From contig CAISOD010000295.1 in assembly GCA_903887045.1 (NCBI GenBank), positions 1 through 35,789 on the forward strand: a DNA stretch of 35,789 bases, in the 5' to 3' direction. The notes below the pieces were generated by a model. It was not told the origin of the DNA and ran no database searches. It saw only the letters and a list, made by a program, of their open reading frames with translations. The stretch is from an uncultured Gammaproteobacteria bacterium. GTDB lineage: Bacteria > Pseudomonadota > Gammaproteobacteria > Pseudomonadales > Pseudohongiellaceae. The translations under genes were made by a program, and so were the position numbers. Below are positions 32,635 through 35,789 of the stretch, piece after piece (within the stretch, counting starts at the first letter, position 1; the number at the start of each line of letters is the position of its first letter).

Positions 32635-33726
32635 TCAGCGGCTGTTGATACGCCGGGTATTGTTCTGGGCTTCTGCCAGCGTCACGTTGAATTCCATGCG
32701 CCTGCCTTCGCGGTCGGTGACGACTTTGACCACATCGCCGGGCATGTGCTGTTCAAGTGTGTTGAGCAGGTCGTCCTGGTTTTTTATCTGGGTGCCATCA
32801 ATCTCAATGATGACATCGCCGAGCACAATGTCGCCGCGCCCGTTCTGCTGCATGCCGGTGATGCCTGCTCGCTCTGCGGGCAGGCTTGGGGTTGCCCGCA
32901 TTACCGGTACGCCATTGATACCCATCTGGCGGGTCCATGCATCAGGCGGGTTTTCAATACCGATGACCGGGCGGATTTCCTGGCCGTACTGCACCAGTTG
33001 CGGGATGACTTTCTTTACGGTGTTGACCGGAATCGCGAAGCCGATACCGGCGCTGGCACCACTTGGGCTGATGATCTGAGTGTTGACGCCAACCAATTGG
33101 CCCAGTGAGTTCAATAGCGGGCCTCCGGAGTTGCCGGGATTGATCGGCGCGTCGGTCTGGACCACATCGCGGATCGTGCGATTCGTCAGCGAATTGATCT
33201 CGCGACCGAGTGCACTGACGACACCAACGGTCATGGTGGTGTCGAGGCCGAAGGGGTTGCCGATAGCGATTACCTTGCGGCCGACTTCAAGCAGGGCCGA
33301 GTCACCGAGCGGTAGTGGAGTCAGCTTGTCGGCGGGGGCCTTCACTCGCAGCACAGCCAGATCCTTGTCCTCAGAGTAACCGACTACCTCGGCATCCCAT
33401 GCACTCTGGTCTTGCAGGGTGATGGTGAGGCGACTGGCGTTCTGTATCACGTGGAAGTTGGTCACAATGAGACCGCTCTTGTCCCAAACGAAGCCGGTAC
33501 CGCTGCCTTGCGGCACTTCCTGCACGTTGAGGCTGAAACGATTGGCGCGGTAGAGGGCACTGTTGGTGACAAACACCACGGAGGGGCTGGCAGCCTTGAA
33601 AATTTCAATGTTGTTGGCTTCGTCCTCGGTCTTGAAACTGAGGTAGTCGGTAGCGCTGTAGGCCGTGAATGGCGCCAGCGTGAGCGCCAACGACAGTAAT
33701 CCTGCAAAAAAAGTGGTCTTGTGCAT
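32635..33726 (-). CDS. HtrA/DegP-type trypsin-like serine protease with one PDZ domain
   Basis: Periplasmic quality-control protease of 363 residues. A signal peptide ends near TAYSA (residue 25). The catalytic triad is His92 (TNFHVIQ), Asp122 (EDKDLAVL) and Ser200 (NPGNSGGPLL); GNPFGLDTTMTVGVVSALGR is the usual oxyanion-loop region. A PDZ domain with QNGRGDIVLGDVIIEIDGT occupies about residues 260-350. Only one PDZ and no membrane anchor are visible, so it differs from DegP/DegQ (two PDZ) and from anchored DegS. The start is set at the second of two adjacent ATGs (33729/33726) because GAGG is five bases from it. Divergent from the acyl-CoA synthetase gene. Confidence 0.92.
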   Translation of the reverse strand: MHKTTFFAGLLSLALTLAPFTAYSATDYLSFKTEDEANNIEIFKAASPSVVFVTNSALYRANRFSLNVQEVPQGSGTGFVWDKSGLIVTNFHVIQNASRLTITLQDQSAWDAEVVGYSEDKDLAVLRVKAPADKLTPLPLGDSALLEVGRKVIAIGNPFGLDTTMTVGVVSALGREINSLTNRTIRDVVQTDAPINPGNSGGPLLNSLGQLVGVNTQIISPSGASAGIGFAIPVNTVKKVIPQLVQYGQEIRPVIGIENPPDAWTRQMGINGVPVMRATPSLPAERAGITGMQQNGRGDIVLGDVIIEIDGTQIKNQDDLLNTLEQHMPGDVVKVVTDREGRRMEFNVTLAEAQNNTRRINSR

Positions 33727-33851
33727 CATTTCCTCGCTATAACAAAAGCCCGGCAGTCGAAGCATGCCGTACAACTATTTAGGCCTTCACAAACCGGCTT
33801 TAGTTCCGCCGGTATCGTAACGGCTCCGTCAAACCGACCTGCATAACGCTA

Positions 33852-33880
33852 TTGGAGGTTGTGCAGTGGTTCCCTAGAAT
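33852..33880 (+). promoter_or_regulatory. Predicted promoter of the acyl-CoA synthetase gene
   Basis: TTGGAG (33852-33857) and TAGAAT (33875-33880) with 17 bases between, about 68 bases before the GTG start. It lies in the 221-base divergent region 33727-33947, where no gene was seen. Confidence 0.42.
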
Positions 33881-33947
33881 CATCCCACGCTCCGGGAAAT
33901 GAGGGCGACACAACAATTTTCAAGCAGTTTTATCACTGGGGAGTAGC

Positions 33948-35585
33948 GTGCAACAGGCACAACAGAACATCGTCCAGATGGCAGCGGATGCCATCGCGCG
34001 GCACGACAACACCCGGGCTTATGCTTGCATGGGGGGGAGTCTTTCGTTCCGTGAGTTGGGCCTGCTGAGCGACCGCTTCGCCCAGTGGCTGGTACACGAG
34101 GGTGGTGTGCGTCCGGGTGACCGGGTCGCCATCATGTTGCCCAACCTGCTGCAGTATCCGGTAGTTGCGCTCGGCGTGTTGAAGGCACAGGCCGTTGTTG
34201 TCAACGTCAACCCGCTCTATACCCCGCATGAATTGCAGCGCATTCTGGTTGATTCCGGCGCCAACACACTGGTGGTGCTGGCCAATGTTGCCCATAACGC
34301 CGCCGCCATCCTTGGTCACACGGCTGTACGTTCGGTGGTGCTGACACAAATGGGAGACCTGCTGGGCTGGTTTCGCGGATCGCTGATCAACCTGCTGGTG
34401 CGCCACGTCAAACGGCTGGTGAAACCCCATCATTTCCCGCAAGCGGCCACTGGTTTGCGGCAGGCATTACGCAGCGGGGGAATGCTGGCACGTACCCGGC
34501 CTGCCCTCACAGCTACATTCAGTGCTGATTCGCTGGCCGTGCTGCAATACACCGGCGGGACCACCGGCGTGATGAAGGCAGCGATGCTGAGCCACCGCAA
34601 CCTGCTCTGCAATGTCGAGCAGATCGCCAACAGCATGGGGGAGGACTTTCCCGGCGCCGGCGCCGTGATGGTGGCACCGCTGCCGCTGTACCATATCTAT
34701 GCGTTCAACCTGAATTTCGTGATGTCGCTGTTGCGCGGGCACCAGGCGCTGCTGATTCCCAACCCGCGCGACGTAGACGCCTTCATCGCCGTTCTGGGCA
34801 AGGTGAAGATGCACGGCTTTGTGGGTATCAACACGTTGTACAGCAGCCTGCTCGATAATCCGGGCTTCCGGCAACTCGATTTCACCACGCTGGCACTTGC
34901 CGCTTCCGGTGGCATGCCGCTTTCACCCCAGGTGGCAGCAGCCTGGCATGAACTCACCGGCAAGCCGATTCTGGAAGGCTATGGCCTGACTGAATGTTCA
35001 CCCATGGTCAGCTGCAATACCCACACCCATCACCGTGCGGGTACTGCCGGCCGAATCGCTGCCGGTACCGAAGTGCGTCTGTTCGCCAGCGATGGCAGCG
35101 AGGTTGCCTGCGGCGGGCTTGGGGAAATCTGCGTACGGGGACCACAGGTGATGCAGGGTTACTGGAACAATGCGGCAGAAACCGCGCATGTGATTGATGC
35201 CGACGGCTGGCTGCATACCGGCGACATCGGCCAGTTCGACCAGGACGGCTACCTGCGTATCGTCGACCGCATCAAGGATCTGATCGTTGTCTCCGGCTTC
35301 AACGTCTACCCTAATGAAATCGAGGATTACGCCTGTAGTCACCCCGACATCAAGGATGCCTGCGCCATCAATGCGGGTGATGAGTTGTCGCCGCTGATAA
35401 AACTGTTCGTTGTCAGCCGCAACCCTGCGCTCACGGCAGAGCAGGTAATTGTGCATTGCCGGCGCGGCCTCACTACCTACAAGATCCCGCGGCAGGTGGA
35501 GTTCCGTACGACACTGCCGAAGTCCCACCTGGGCAAAGTGCTGCGGCGCGAGCTGCGTGATTCGGCATTGGCGACAACACTGTGA
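33948..35585 (+). CDS. AMP-binding acyl-CoA synthetase (long-chain fatty acid CoA ligase type)
   Basis: Adenylate-forming enzyme that activates a fatty acid with ATP and joins it to coenzyme A. The 545-residue protein contains the ATP loop YTGGTTGVMKAAMLSH (about residue 200), GYGLTECSPMVSCN, the TGDIGQFDQDGYLRIVDRIK hinge and VSGFNVYPNEIEDY, ending near the catalytic lysine in LPKSHLGKVLRREL. FadD of E. coli is similar in size and layout, and FadD-like is the closest call, but chain length preference is not visible. Start is GTG 33948 with GGGGAG six bases upstream. Its TGA overlaps the recJ GTG. Confidence 0.9.
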   Translation: MQQAQQNIVQMAADAIARHDNTRAYACMGGSLSFRELGLLSDRFAQWLVHEGGVRPGDRVAIMLPNLLQYPVVALGVLKAQAVVVNVNPLYTPHELQRILVDSGANTLVVLANVAHNAAAILGHTAVRSVVLTQMGDLLGWFRGSLINLLVRHVKRLVKPHHFPQAATGLRQALRSGGMLARTRPALTATFSADSLAVLQYTGGTTGVMKAAMLSHRNLLCNVEQIANSMGEDFPGAGAVMVAPLPLYHIYAFNLNFVMSLLRGHQALLIPNPRDVDAFIAVLGKVKMHGFVGINTLYSSLLDNPGFRQLDFTTLALAASGGMPLSPQVAAAWHELTGKPILEGYGLTECSPMVSCNTHTHHRAGTAGRIAAGTEVRLFASDGSEVACGGLGEICVRGPQVMQGYWNNAAETAHVIDADGWLHTGDIGQFDQDGYLRIVDRIKDLIVVSGFNVYPNEIEDYACSHPDIKDACAINAGDELSPLIKLFVVSRNPALTAEQVIVHCRRGLTTYKIPRQVEFRTTLPKSHLGKVLRRELRDSALATTL

Positions 35586-35789
35586 GAATAACGCAGGCCC
35601 GCCGTCGTACCGCTACTACAACTCCGCAATTCCAGCAGTCCCTGCATCCGCTGTTGCAACAGATACTTGCGGCCCGCGGCGTCTGCCACGACGAACAGAT
35701 CCAATTGCCATTGGCCAAGCTGCTGCCGCCGGATTCACTGAAAGGCATGGCGGCTGCAGTGGGGCTGTTGCAGCAGGCCTTGCACACCA
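35582..35789 (+). CDS. recJ: Single-stranded-DNA exonuclease RecJ (5' end only)
   Basis: The N-terminal 69 codons of RecJ, the 5'-3' exonuclease of recombination and mismatch repair; the catalytic DHH domain lies beyond the window. Recognised by LHPLLQQILAARGV, then LAKLLPPDSLKGMAAAVGLL, which match the N-terminal segment of RecJ just before its GDFDADG motif. The start is GTG 35582, overlapping the preceding TGA as GTGA. recJ near dsbC, hom and thrC is seen in other gammaproteobacteria. Confidence 0.85.
   Translation, partial: MRITQARRRTATTTPQFQQSLHPLLQQILAARGVCHDEQIQLPLAKLLPPDSLKGMAAAVGLLQQALHT

Noticed and set aside
1-35789. CRISPR arrays, tRNA or rRNA genes, insertion sequences, prophage
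   Set aside because: No regularly spaced repeats longer than the short tandems listed, no tRNA-like cloverleaf in any gap, and no transposase, integrase or phage protein.

Overview
The window looks like chromosomal DNA of a gammaproteobacterium. The right half carries, in order, a CNNM/CorC-type protein, ypjD, ffh, rpsP, rimM, trmD, rplS, dsbC, hom, thrC and the start of recJ, an order close to that of Pseudomonas and relatives. A member of the Pseudomonadales/Cellvibrionales radiation is my best guess, but the genus cannot be read from the sequence. No transposase, integrase, phage gene, tRNA, rRNA or CRISPR array was seen. No gene-free stretch exceeds about 220 bases.

Layout. (1) 1-3905: a PQQ dehydrogenase lipoprotein running off the left edge, an AlkA-like glycosylase, a SOUL heme-binding protein and a Tat-exported phosphotriesterase-like hydrolase. 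(2) 4106-5580: a small accessory patch with a stop-interrupted DUF4258 gene coupled to a YgiT-type zinc-finger gene (a decayed toxin-antitoxin-like pair), two small membrane proteins and a short DUF2442 gene. (3) 5552-13095: a MetE-like methyltransferase, a large M16 peptidase lipoprotein, a DUF6644 membrane protein, DUF6164, a pirin, an MscS channel and mobA. (4) 13115-14890: two convergent signalling pseudogenes, a GGDEF protein and a histidine kinase, each lacking its catalytic core. (5) 14997-15195: an entericidin-type lipoprotein and a bidirectional terminator. (6) 15210-22761: an NAD-dependent molybdenum formate dehydrogenase locus (fdsG, fdsB, fdsA) with fdhD, and a PQQ-type beta-propeller protein between fdhD and fdsG. 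(7) 22772-35789: the conserved core block, then an HtrA-type protease, an acyl-CoA synthetase and recJ.

How the genes work together. FdsGBA would oxidise formate to CO2 and pass electrons to NAD+. FdhD sulfurates its molybdenum cofactor, and MobA (on the other strand, 5 kb away) makes the guanine-dinucleotide form that this enzyme uses. Two PQQ-propeller oxidoreductases in the same window suggest a periplasmic alcohol-oxidising capacity whose C1 products could feed formate oxidation; this is inference. Ffh, S16, RimM, TrmD and L19 form the usual translation/secretion block. DsbC, homoserine dehydrogenase and threonine synthase follow.

Most notable: fdsA has no conventional start codon able to include its first ferredoxin strand, and an ATA overlaps the fdsB stop. 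The PQQ dehydrogenase and fds promoters both have an inverted repeat over the predicted transcription start. Short tandem repeats occupy both gaps around hom. I did not find a clear previously undescribed defence or mobile system. The best candidates for novelty are the PQQ-propeller/formate dehydrogenase locus and the decayed modules.
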